Under the pieces are notes generated by a model. That model did not search any database, had not been told where the DNA came from, and saw only the letters and a list, made by a program, of their open reading frames with translations. A stretch of 10,041 bases of DNA from Anaerolineales bacterium (lineage in GTDB: Bacteria; Chloroflexota; Anaerolineae; Epilineales; JAANWY01), in assembly GCA_018263655.1 (NCBI GenBank), contig JAANWY010000122.1:4-10044 (forward strand), read 5' to 3'. Below, in pieces: positions 1 through 6,155 of the stretch (position 1 is its first letter; the number at the start of each line of letters is the position of its first letter). Position numbers and translations under genes: made by a program.

Positions 1-822
1 GGAATCAGCGACGAAGTGCGAGCAGCATTGGAACATAAGTTGGGGCTGGATCAGCCACTTGCTGTACAGTATCTCCATTGGCTTAAACGTTTCGTGGTGG
101 GGGATTGGGGGGTCTCTTACATAAAAGGGCAGCCGGTTTTTGAGATGATTATTCAAAAGCTGCCGGCGACATATTCCCTCGCAGTGGCTAGCATGGTCCT
201 TGCTATCTTTACTTCTCTTCCGCTTGGCATCATCGCCGCTGTCAAGCAAAATACCGGTCTTGATTACATTGCCATGATCTTAGCCCTCCTGGGCATTTCT
301 ATCCCTGCTTTCTGGATGGGCATTATGCTGATACTGGTTTTTGCCCTTAAGTTGAGGTGGTTGCCCAGCATTGGCTTTGTAAGTCCGATTGAAGACCCCT
401 TTGGTGCACTCAGGCACCTTATCTTACCTTCTATTGCGCTAGGTACGGCAATGACGGGGACCTTTACGCGTATGATTCGGTCCAGCTTATTGGAAGTGAT
501 GGGCGAAGACTACGTCCGTACAGCTAGAGCCAAAGGATTATCAGAGCGTGGGGTGATCTTTGTCCACGCTCTGAAAAATGCGATCATACCTACGCTGACG
601 GTAGTCGGCATGTGGTTTGGTTTCCTATTGGCCGGATCAGTGGTAATAGAAACCATTTTCGCTTGGCCTGGTGTAGGGCAATTATTGGTACACTCCATTC
701 TAAACCGTGATTACCCTGTGGTTCAGAATGTTGTGTTGATTGTTGCCATCAGCGTTGTATTGGTCAATCTAGTGGTCGATATTGTCTATACGCTTCTCGA
801 TCCGCGAATTCGCCTATCTTGA
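1..822 (+). CDS. DppB/OppB-type ABC transporter permease, 5'-truncated by window edge
   Basis: Inner-membrane permease of a peptide/nickel-type ABC importer, one of two subunits forming the translocation path. The frame is open from base 1 (GISDEVRAALEHKLGLDQP), so the GTG at 16 is probably internal and the true start lies outside the window. The visible 273 residues lack the first transmembrane helix and periplasmic loop start; family members have about 305-340 residues. Seen: the LGLDQPLAVQYLHWL segment typical of DppB, several hydrophobic segments, the cytoplasmic EAA-type loop around bases 505-600 (YVRTARAKGLSERG...HALKNAIIP) that docks on the ATPase, and the conserved tail (IETIFAWPGVGQLL, then VDIVYTLLDPRIRLS). 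The binding protein gene follows after 140 bp and a DppC-like permease after that. No ATPase genes are visible; they may lie upstream. The substrate cannot be told from the permease. Confidence 0.93.
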   Translation, partial: GISDEVRAALEHKLGLDQPLAVQYLHWLKRFVVGDWGVSYIKGQPVFEMIIQKLPATYSLAVASMVLAIFTSLPLGIIAAVKQNTGLDYIAMILALLGISIPAFWMGIMLILVFALKLRWLPSIGFVSPIEDPFGALRHLILPSIALGTAMTGTFTRMIRSSLLEVMGEDYVRTARAKGLSERGVIFVHALKNAIIPTLTVVGMWFGFLLAGSVVIETIFAWPGVGQLLVHSILNRDYPVVQNVVLIVAISVVLVNLVVDIVYTLLDPRIRLS

Positions 823-835
823 TCATTCTTGAACC

Positions 836-867
836 GGGAGGTGAAGAGAGATGAGATGAAAGGATAG
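836..867 (+). promoter_or_regulatory. Orphan strong Shine-Dalgarno with two tiny ORFs in the dppB-SBP gap
   Basis: GGGAGGTGA (836-844) is a near-perfect anti-16S complement placed 6 nt before ATG 851, but that frame reads only Met-Arg-stop (851-859). An overlapping ATG at 856 reads Met-Lys-Gly-stop. The real binding-protein start is 110 bp further on with its own AAGGAG. This is either a minimal leader ORF pair or the remains of a lost gene start. Function is inferred only. Confidence 0.3.
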
Positions 868-871
868 TGGT

Positions 872-889
872 AGTCTGTTACAACAGACT
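872..889. repeat. Short inverted repeat, candidate operator or RNA hairpin
   Basis: AGTCTGTT (872-879) and AACAGACT (882-889) are perfect 8-bp arms around AC. As RNA it folds to a 7-bp stem with a UACA tetraloop. As DNA it is an 18-bp near-palindrome of a size and TGT-n-ACA pattern compatible with a dimeric repressor such as a GntR-family protein. It sits 74 bp upstream of the peptide-binding protein start. A hairpin in the dppB-SBP mRNA is equally possible. Confidence 0.4.
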
Positions 890-962
890 TGCCGAGATCA
901 TGATGTAGACTTGGATCGGATCAATCTGCGCTAACCAACCACCAGCATGTGAAGGAGTCGAA

Positions 963-2600
963 ATGATAGATAATAATAGAAGAAGCTTCTGGGTTGTCTT
1001 GGTACTGACAATAGTCTTGATCCTTTCAATGGCTTGTGCCGTTCCGTCGCCAGAAGTTACCAGGGAAGCGGCCGGCGAGTCAGCAGATGTCACTCAAGAA
1101 GGGGAAGAAGTTGTTAGTGCCACGCCGGAGTCCCAAGTGGCTGGCGGAGGTACCTTTGTGGGAGGACTGTTTGGGACGATTGTCACCATTGACCCTCACA
1201 CAGCTATCGAGTTTTCCGATGCCATTGTGAACCCCCTGATATGGGAGGGCTTGGTCGCTATGGGCGCCGATGGTGAGTGGAAGGGTAAACTTGCAGAGTC
1301 GTGGGATGTCTCTGACGATGGCCTGACCTGGACTTTCCATCTTCGAGAGGGTGTCCAGTTCCACAATGGGCGCGAGATGACTGCCGATGATGTGATATTT
1401 AGCCTTGACCGCATACTTGACGAAAACACTGGCGCTACCATGCGCGCCCACTTCTCCAAGATCGAGAGCTATGAGGCCTTGGGCCCCTACACAGTCAAGC
1501 TCGTACTGAAGAATGGAGCTGGAACTTTCCTCAGCCAGTTGGGACTGGGTGTCCGTGCAGCCGTCATTGCCAAAGAGTCCGTAGGCCCCGATGGCGGAAT
1601 CACCGAACCTGTTGGGACAGGTCCCTTCAAGTTCGTGGAGTGGAAGCCAGGTGATGAATGGCGGGCCAAGCGCTTCGACGACTACTGGGATGAGGTAGCC
1701 AAGCTCGACGAGGTAGTGTTCAAGATCCTGGGTGACGATACCGTGCGGCTCACTGCTTTGCAAACCGGAGAGGTCGATTGGATAAGCAGGATACCATACG
1801 ATCAAGCTGTTAAGTTGCAGGAGAATCCTTCCGACGATATCGTCCTTGAGTTGCTGTACGAAAACCGTACGCTACGCCTCAACTTCAACCACACCCGGCC
1901 ACCTTTTGACAACCTTCAGGTTCGCAAGGCAGTGGCCTATGCTGTTGACAAGGCGGAATTCAACGAGGCTGTTTGGTTCGGGGTGGGCAATCCGCACAAC
2001 CAGCCCTTTGCCGAAGGTTCCTTCCTGCACCTGGGCGTAGATGACCCCTACCGTCACCGTGACATAGAGCAAGCCAAAGCCATGCTAGCCGAAGCTGGCT
2101 ATCCCGACGGTTTTGAGTTTGATGTGAACGGCCATCCGTTCTACCGCGACGACTGGGAGATACTCCAGGCTCAACTGGCCCAGGCCGGCATAACGGCCAA
2201 CGTGGAGATCTTGGACTCGGCACAATGGGCCAAACGCGGCCGCGAATTGGATTGGGACTTGCTGGTTGCTTCTCAATCCGGCATCTACCATTGGGACCGT
2301 ACCTTTGGCTACTTTGAGCAGGCGAGCACAGCCAGTTGGTTGGTAGGTGGCTACCAAAACGACACCGTATCTGAGTTACTGGCCGAGGGGCGCAATCAGG
2401 CTGACTTGACCAAGGCCAAAGAGGCCTACGGCGAGATATTGGAGATACTCCAGGGCGACGTTGCCTCTCTCTTCATCGCAGGTGAACCTAACGTGCAAGC
2501 CTGGCGGTCGTGGGTCAAGGGCTATGATCCCAACCCTAGCAATACGAGTCTCGTCTGGCCCGGCGGCGGTCTCAACTATGTGACCTTGGAAGGTAAGTAG
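963..2600 (+). CDS. Family-5 extracellular solute-binding lipoprotein (peptide/nickel type, DppA/OppA-like)
   Basis: Surface-anchored receptor that captures an oligopeptide or related solute and delivers it to the flanking permeases. The 545-residue product has the usual family length. A basic N-terminus (NNRR), a hydrophobic stretch (about 9-24) and a lipobox-like LSMAC put the lipidated Cys at residue 25. An acidic, Ser/Thr-rich linker follows to about residue 60. The SBP_bac_5 domain fills the rest, with the diagnostic series NPLIWEGLV, LAESWDVSDDGLTWTFHLR, VQFHNGREMTADDVIFSL and, later, VRKAVAYAVDKAEF and AKAMLAEAGYPDGFEFDV. The ATG at 963 is supported by AAGGAG at 952-957, spacing 5 nt. 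The gene sits between dppB- and dppC-like permease genes, whereas the binding protein more often comes first in such operons. Family membership is secure. The ligand is not; a D-aminoacylase remnant nearby hints at D-amino-acid-containing or N-acylated substrates. Confidence 0.95.
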   Translation: MIDNNRRSFWVVLVLTIVLILSMACAVPSPEVTREAAGESADVTQEGEEVVSATPESQVAGGGTFVGGLFGTIVTIDPHTAIEFSDAIVNPLIWEGLVAMGADGEWKGKLAESWDVSDDGLTWTFHLREGVQFHNGREMTADDVIFSLDRILDENTGATMRAHFSKIESYEALGPYTVKLVLKNGAGTFLSQLGLGVRAAVIAKESVGPDGGITEPVGTGPFKFVEWKPGDEWRAKRFDDYWDEVAKLDEVVFKILGDDTVRLTALQTGEVDWISRIPYDQAVKLQENPSDDIVLELLYENRTLRLNFNHTRPPFDNLQVRKAVAYAVDKAEFNEAVWFGVGNPHNQPFAEGSFLHLGVDDPYRHRDIEQAKAMLAEAGYPDGFEFDVNGHPFYRDDWEILQAQLAQAGITANVEILDSAQWAKRGRELDWDLLVASQSGIYHWDRTFGYFEQASTASWLVGGYQNDTVSELLAEGRNQADLTKAKEAYGEILEILQGDVASLFIAGEPNVQAWRSWVKGYDPNPSNTSLVWPGGGLNYVTLEGK

Positions 2601-2610
2601 CGAATCGATG

Positions 2611-2646
2611 GTGCATAGTGGCACGGTGTCCTGTGCCGCTATGCGC
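2611..2646 (+). promoter_or_regulatory. Stable hairpin between SBP and dppC-like gene (mRNA stabiliser or partial terminator)
   Basis: GCATAGTGGCAC (2613-2624) pairs with GTGCCGCTATGC (2633-2644): 12 consecutive pairs, one of them G-U, around an 8-nt loop; two further pairs can form outside. No U-run follows, so complete termination is unlikely. It begins 10 nt after the binding-protein stop and fills most of the 69-bp gap. Such hairpins behind binding-protein genes are known to protect the upstream mRNA and lower permease expression; that role is inferred here. Confidence 0.6.
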
Positions 2647-2669
2647 TATTCTACTGCAACTAGAACAAA

Positions 2670-3572
2670 ATGGCTGTTGCTAGGACTGATGCTAATCCCT
2701 CGATAAGGCAATTTCAGGTTCCCGAAAGTAGATCGCCTTGGCGCAGAGCTTGGAGAGACCTGTGGCGCAGCAAGTTAGCCCTTTTTGGTTTTGTTGTAAC
2801 GATCATTCTTGTCTTTGTGGCTTTCTTTGCTCCTATCCTTGCGCCTTTGGACCCTGCGAACATTAACATCGCGGAACGGTTCTCTTTACCGTCTGCCGAA
2901 CATCCTTTGGGCACTGACAATTTTGGCCGGGATATCTGGTCCAGGGTAATCTATGGCGCGCGGATCTCTCTGCAAGTGGGCGTCACCTCAGTAATCTTTG
3001 CCTTGATCTTGGGGGTATCCATCGGAGCTATCGCGGCTTACATCGGTGGTTGGGTAGACAACGCGGTTATGCGGATCATGGATGCGGTATTGGCTTTCCC
3101 CAGCATCATGTTAGCTTTGTTGCTGCGTTTTGTTTTGGGCCCCAGCATTACCAGCGTAATGTTGGCCATTGCCATCATCCGGATTCCCATCTTTGCGCGC
3201 ACGATACGCAGTTCGGTGCTCTCTGAGAGGGAAAAGGAATATGTGGAAGCAGCACGGGCTATCGGGCAGACCCATCTCAGAATTTTATTCCGTCACATCT
3301 TGCCCAACGCTCTGGCGCCCCTGATCGTATTGTCGACAGTGCTTTTTGCCAACGCCATTATCATCGAAGCTTCGTTGAGCTTCCTCGGCATTGGTACGCC
3401 CCCTCCAAAGCCTAGTTGGGGCATCATGCTCAGCGATGGTCGACAGTTCATGCAGGACTACCCGCATGTGGTTCTCTTTCCCGGACTGGCCATCTCACTT
3501 TCAGTTCTGGGCATTAATTTGTTGGGGGACGGCTTGCGAGACATTCTCGATCCACGCGAGGTCTATCAGTAG
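2670..3572 (+). CDS. DppC/OppC-type ABC transporter permease
   Basis: Second inner-membrane permease of the peptide-type importer. The 300-residue length is normal for DppC. Domains in order: cytoplasmic basic N-terminus (about 1-36) with SPWRRAWRDLWRSKLALFG, first membrane helix (about 38-58), the OppC-type periplasmic motif HPLGTDNFGRDIWSRVIYG (about 78-96), then the BPD_transp_1 membrane domain. The EAA loop is clear: YVEAARAIG (191-199) continuing to HILPNALAPLIV, for contact with the ATPase. The tail LGDGLRDILDPREVYQ is intact, so the gene was not damaged by the event that truncated its downstream neighbour. The start at ATG 2670 has no good Shine-Dalgarno, but it gives the expected N-terminus and no better in-frame start is seen; coupling or weak initiation behind the preceding hairpin is possible. 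Bases here are noticeably AT-richer than in the genes at the right end. Confidence 0.95.
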   Translation: MAVARTDANPSIRQFQVPESRSPWRRAWRDLWRSKLALFGFVVTIILVFVAFFAPILAPLDPANINIAERFSLPSAEHPLGTDNFGRDIWSRVIYGARISLQVGVTSVIFALILGVSIGAIAAYIGGWVDNAVMRIMDAVLAFPSIMLALLLRFVLGPSITSVMLAIAIIRIPIFARTIRSSVLSEREKEYVEAARAIGQTHLRILFRHILPNALAPLIVLSTVLFANAIIIEASLSFLGIGTPPPKPSWGIMLSDGRQFMQDYPHVVLFPGLAISLSVLGINLLGDGLRDILDPREVYQ

Positions 3573-3578
3573 GACAGC

Positions 3579-4049
3579 ATGTTAGGGCAGATGGTAAATT
3601 TTGGCATCAGCGAGGATGATGTGGAGACGGTGATGCAGCACCCTGTGACCATGGTCGGGTCCGATGGGTTGGCCGTGGCACCCGAGGGTCGTCTGGGTGA
3701 GGTGCGCCAACACCCACGCAGCTATGGGGCTTTTCCCCGAGTACTAGGCGTGTATGTCCGCGAAAAACAAGCCTTGAACTTGGAGGAGGCCATACGCAAG
3801 ATGACGTCAGCGCCGGCAAAACGTCTCTCCCTGCACGACCGAGGCTTGTTACACAGCGGAATGCGGGCTGACATCACTGTCTTCGATCCAGAGTGTGTGG
3901 CTGACCGTGCTACGTTTAGCGAGCCGTACCAGTATCCGGTAGGCATTGAGACAGTGGTGGTCAACGGCGAGATGGTCATTGAAGAGGGACATCACACCGG
4001 GCAGCTACCAGGCAATGTACTACTAAAGAAAAGCATTGCGCAAGGATAA
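3579..4049 (+). pseudogene. C-terminal remnant of a D-aminoacylase / N-acyl-D-amino-acid deacylase
   Basis: Intact family members are metal-dependent amidohydrolases of about 480-530 residues that release D-amino acids from N-acyl forms. Here only 156 codons remain, matching the C-terminal third: MVNFGISEDDVETVMQHP, then VGSDGLAVAPEG with the aspartate corresponding to the catalytic Asp of this family, HPRSYGAFPRVLGVYVRE, LEEAIRKMTSAPAKRL, and the closing beta domain (ADITVFDP, ADRATFSEPYQYPVGIE, VVVNGEMVIEEG). The N-terminal beta domain and most of the metallo barrel, including the HxH and later His ligands, are absent. The frame starts two codons after the dppC stop and is the same frame as dppC, so a deletion appears to have joined the two loci. 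No convincing Shine-Dalgarno precedes ATG 3579. A free-standing functional protein is unlikely but not excluded; a misassembly would look the same. Confidence 0.82.
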
Positions 4050-4051
4050 CA

Positions 4052-4324
4052 ATGACTGATCGAGAGCCTTGTGTTGGATCGACCCCCTAATGCTCTACGG
4101 TCGCACAATGGGCACTGGAATGGGCGTGGAAACGCGCGTGAAATGGGGGGAGCGTGGGGGAGCGTGATCGCTTGCAGCACACCCGCCTGCTGCGGGCGCT
4201 GCAGGCGCGAGACGGTACGCAGGCCCGCCGAGTCGTTCAGGAGTACGTCGAAGAAGCCTGGGACAACTTGGCTACCGTCGTCGAGGCAAATGCCGGCGCA
4301 GCAGATGCGGCCCAGGCTCGGTAA
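4052..4324 (+). pseudogene. Frameshifted remnant, end resembles GntR/FCD-type regulator C-terminus
   Basis: ATG 4052 follows AAGGA (about 4042-4046) and begins MTDREPCVGST, stopping at 4088-4090. Coding-like sequence continues one frame over (LMLYGRTMGTGMGVETR, about 4087-4150), then returns to the first frame after a G5 run and reads to TAA 4322. Shifts at a C5 run (4083-4087) and the G5 run (4156-4160) would merge all three into one frame of about 90 codons. The last part, from ERDRLQHTRLLRALQ through GTQARRVVQEYVEEAWDNL, is helical, has strong G/C third positions, and resembles the final helices of FCD-domain regulators (pattern HxxLLxALxxRD...A). No DNA-binding domain is present, so if the assignment is right most of the gene is gone. 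Coding origin of 4160-4324 is likely; family assignment is tentative. Confidence 0.4.
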
Positions 4325-4624
4325 ATCGCAAAGCCCGTTATGTAGTGAGCGCGGATGCGCGCATCCGTCCGGAACGCAGTGGAGTGCCGTCGTGGTACCG
4401 CAGGGCGCCGGGACGCCACTCCGGCTTCGCCTCCGTAGCTGACTACGAACCCAGATTGCGATTTATCCAGGCTGAACTTGCCAACTCGTCGCTGAACAAC
4501 TGATCTGAGAGGGAGGTGATAAAAAGCAGCGAAATCCCCGTAATGCGCACACAAGTTTGTCCGAGCCAGACTTAATCTCACTCACACATGCTCACAGGCA
4601 CACACTCTCACAGGAGGAAGAGAA
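4325..4624. other. Non-coding 300-bp gap before the Liv-type operon
   Basis: No credible gene is seen. The left part holds the nested inverted-repeat structure at 4337-4450. The right part holds an orphan GGGAGGTGAT (4511-4520) with no suitably spaced ATG, then a CA-rich stretch (about 4577-4611), and finally the AGGAGG (4612-4617) serving the livK-like start. A promoter for the operon is expected here, but I could not identify convincing -35/-10 boxes. Confidence 0.6.
4337..4450. repeat. Nested inverted-repeat element (multi-branched hairpin)
   Basis: Outer arms GTAGTGAGC (4342-4350) and GCTGACTAC (4438-4446) match at 8 of 9 positions, with GTT/AAC (4337-4339, 4448-4450) extending them past a small bulge. 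Inside lies a perfect 16-bp palindrome, CGGATGCGCGCATCCG (4352-4367), and a second stem, GGAGTGCCGT (4381-4390) with ACGCCACTCC (4413-4422), 9 of 10. Together they can form a closed multi-arm structure. It could be a REP/MITE-like dispersed element, a terminator region for the upstream operon, or a structured RNA. No flanking direct repeats were noted. Confidence 0.5.
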
Positions 4625-5962
4625 ATGTCTACACATAAACGGTTCCTACTGATCGGACTGCTGGCGGCCGTGCTTTTGACACTCGCGGCCTGCGCTCAGC
4701 CTACTCCGCAAGTGGTGGAGAAGGAGAAAGTCGTTAAGGAAACGGTCGTCGTCGAGAAGGAGAAAGAGGTCATCGTCACAGCCACGCCTGCGCCTGTGGA
4801 GGAAGCCGAGACCATCTTGATCGGTGGCTTCGGCCCGCTATCGGCGCCTGGCTCCTATCAGGCCGGCACGGAGATGCGGCAGGCGGCCGAGATGGCCGTA
4901 GATGAGGTCAACGAAGCCGGCGGTGTGCTCGGCAAGCAGGTCGAGCTGATCTTCGGCGACACCGAAGGATTGCCAGAACGCGGCACCGCCGTCACCGAGC
5001 GTCTCATCACACAGAACAACGTGGTCGGCCTCACAGGTGAGTATCACAGCGGTGTCGGTCTGACCGAGATGGAAGTGGCCCACAAGTACGGCGTCCCCGT
5101 GGTCTTCGCCGAGCCCTGGGCAGATGAAGTCACCGCCTCGGGCTATCCAGAGATCTTCCGCATCGCTCCGTCCATTGAGTTTTACAGCAGCATCGCGACC
5201 AACTACATCGCGGACGTGGGCTGGGAGAAGATCGTCTTTGTCGTCGAGGATTCAGACTACGGGCATCTGCAGAGCGAAGAATGGACGAATCAGTTGGCGG
5301 ACATGGGTATCACCGATGTCGAAGTCATCTTTGCCGACCCGGCGACTGAGGACTTCACACCCATCCTGCAGCGCATCGCGCAGGATCCGCCCGACATGCT
5401 AGCCGGCGTCATCACCGGCATCGGAAACGCCCGTATGGTGCGCCAGGCCTGCGAGCTTGGACTGGCCCCCACCGCCGAGACCGCCTACTACGCCAGCGTC
5501 GACGCCCAGTACCCCGAGTTTTGGGAGAACGTCGGCGACTGTGGCCAGTATGTCTTCTACACCTACGTCGGTCTGCCGGAGGCGCTCTGGAACGAGAAGA
5601 CGGGAACCTTTATGGCGAACTTCGAGGAGCGCTACAAGCATCAGCCCGGCGGGTCGGCCATGGCGGCCTACGACGCCACCTATCTGCTGCTGCGAGGTAT
5701 CGAACAGGCCGGCTCCACCGATCCCGACGCCATCATCGAGGCGCTGGAGAACATCGAGTACACGGGCGCGATGGGCGACTTCTGGTTCGAGTACACCTCG
5801 GAGAACCCGGTGCCCGACGACGAAGCGGACTGGTTGTGGCACCAGTGGCCAACGCCGAACACGTACATCATCCAGTACACAGAAGTAAATCAACCGGCGG
5901 GAGATGCCAACGTGGTGTACCCGCGCGAGCGCGCCACCGGCCCGCTCTACACATCGCCATAG
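4625..5962 (+). CDS. LivK/HAAT-type amino-acid-binding lipoprotein (Peripla_BP_6)
   Basis: Receptor of a branched-chain/polar amino-acid ABC importer. The 445-residue product has a lipoprotein signal with LLTLAAC, lipidated Cys 23. The linker at about residues 31-56 contains two VEKEK blocks 12 residues apart, encoded by a 13-base repeat (4718-4730 and 4754-4766); such charged linkers are familiar from Chloroflexota binding proteins. The Peripla_BP_6 fold starts near residue 62 (ILIGGFGPLSAPGSYQAG, AVDEVNEAGGVLGKQVELI) and continues with VGLTGEYHSGVGLTEMEVA, IVFVVEDSDYG and FMANFEERYKHQPGGSAMAAYDA. ATG 4625 has AGGAGG at 4612-4617, spacing 7 nt. It heads the operon, separated from livH by 193 bp of structured sequence. 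The ligand is unknown. The coupled proline-racemase gene suggests proline, hydroxyproline or a D-amino acid rather than leucine, which is an inference. Confidence 0.94.
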   Translation: MSTHKRFLLIGLLAAVLLTLAACAQPTPQVVEKEKVVKETVVVEKEKEVIVTATPAPVEEAETILIGGFGPLSAPGSYQAGTEMRQAAEMAVDEVNEAGGVLGKQVELIFGDTEGLPERGTAVTERLITQNNVVGLTGEYHSGVGLTEMEVAHKYGVPVVFAEPWADEVTASGYPEIFRIAPSIEFYSSIATNYIADVGWEKIVFVVEDSDYGHLQSEEWTNQLADMGITDVEVIFADPATEDFTPILQRIAQDPPDMLAGVITGIGNARMVRQACELGLAPTAETAYYASVDAQYPEFWENVGDCGQYVFYTYVGLPEALWNEKTGTFMANFEERYKHQPGGSAMAAYDATYLLLRGIEQAGSTDPDAIIEALENIEYTGAMGDFWFEYTSENPVPDDEADWLWHQWPTPNTYIIQYTEVNQPAGDANVVYPRERATGPLYTSP

Positions 5963-6155
5963 CTAGACTGCCGGAGGAGCTCTGAACGTCCGCTAGGAGC
6001 GGAGAGAGCTGAGCGGGGGAGTTAGGGTGCGCGGGTGCAAGGGTGAAAGTAGCTAGTCTCTCGAGGAGTCTAGCCACATTCACCCCTGCCCCTCCGCTCC
6101 CGTGCTCCCTTGCCCAGTTCCTCCGCTCCCATGCTCAGATGTGGAGGGGGCTTGC
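5963..6155. repeat. Structured livK-livH gap: long imperfect inverted repeat plus direct repeat
   Basis: Core hairpin: 6041-6060 pairs with 6066-6085 at 17 of 20 positions around a 5-nt loop (TCGAG). A purine-rich left arm from 5996 is broadly complementary to a pyrimidine-rich right arm to 6129; the outermost block GGAGCGGAG (5996-6004) matches CTCCGCTCC (6121-6129) exactly. The right arm contains a 17-base direct repeat with one mismatch (6091-6107 and 6120-6136). A competing pairing exists between GCTAGACT (5962-5969, touching the livK stop) and AGTCTAGC (6067-6074). No U-tract follows. Likely role is mRNA stabilisation or attenuation that sets binding protein above permease. An orphan GGAGGAG lies near 5972. 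Right at the end, GGAGGGGG (6143-6150) serves livH. Confidence 0.6.

Noticed and set aside
16..18. GTG at 16 as the true start of the first permease
   Set aside because: The frame is open to base 1 and the upstream codons continue the DppB-like sequence; starting here would drop the essential first membrane helix.
1080..1805. Long antisense open frame (about 240 codons) opposite the peptide-binding protein gene
   Set aside because: It mirrors a well-supported gene with clear SBP_bac_5 motifs, its translation shows no recognisable domain, and no ribosome site precedes it.
4071..4442. 123-codon + strand open frame in the border zone
   Set aside because: Its translation is rich in Arg, Ser, Pro and Cys with no domain, and it runs through the inverted-repeat element. 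The neighbouring frame at 4160-4324 has the coding-like composition instead.
4557..4577. TTGTCC and TTAATC as a promoter for the Liv operon
   Set aside because: Spacing is only about 9 bp and neither box is close to consensus; nothing else supports it.
4718..4766. 13-base direct repeat as a separate repeat element
   Set aside because: It encodes the repeated VEKEK linker in the lipoprotein and is explained by protein structure.
6102..6155. Longer livH start at 6102 or 6131
   Set aside because: It adds a Pro/Cys-rich stretch translated from repeat sequence and lacks a Shine-Dalgarno, while ATG 6156 has GGAGGGGG at good spacing and the standard family N-terminus.
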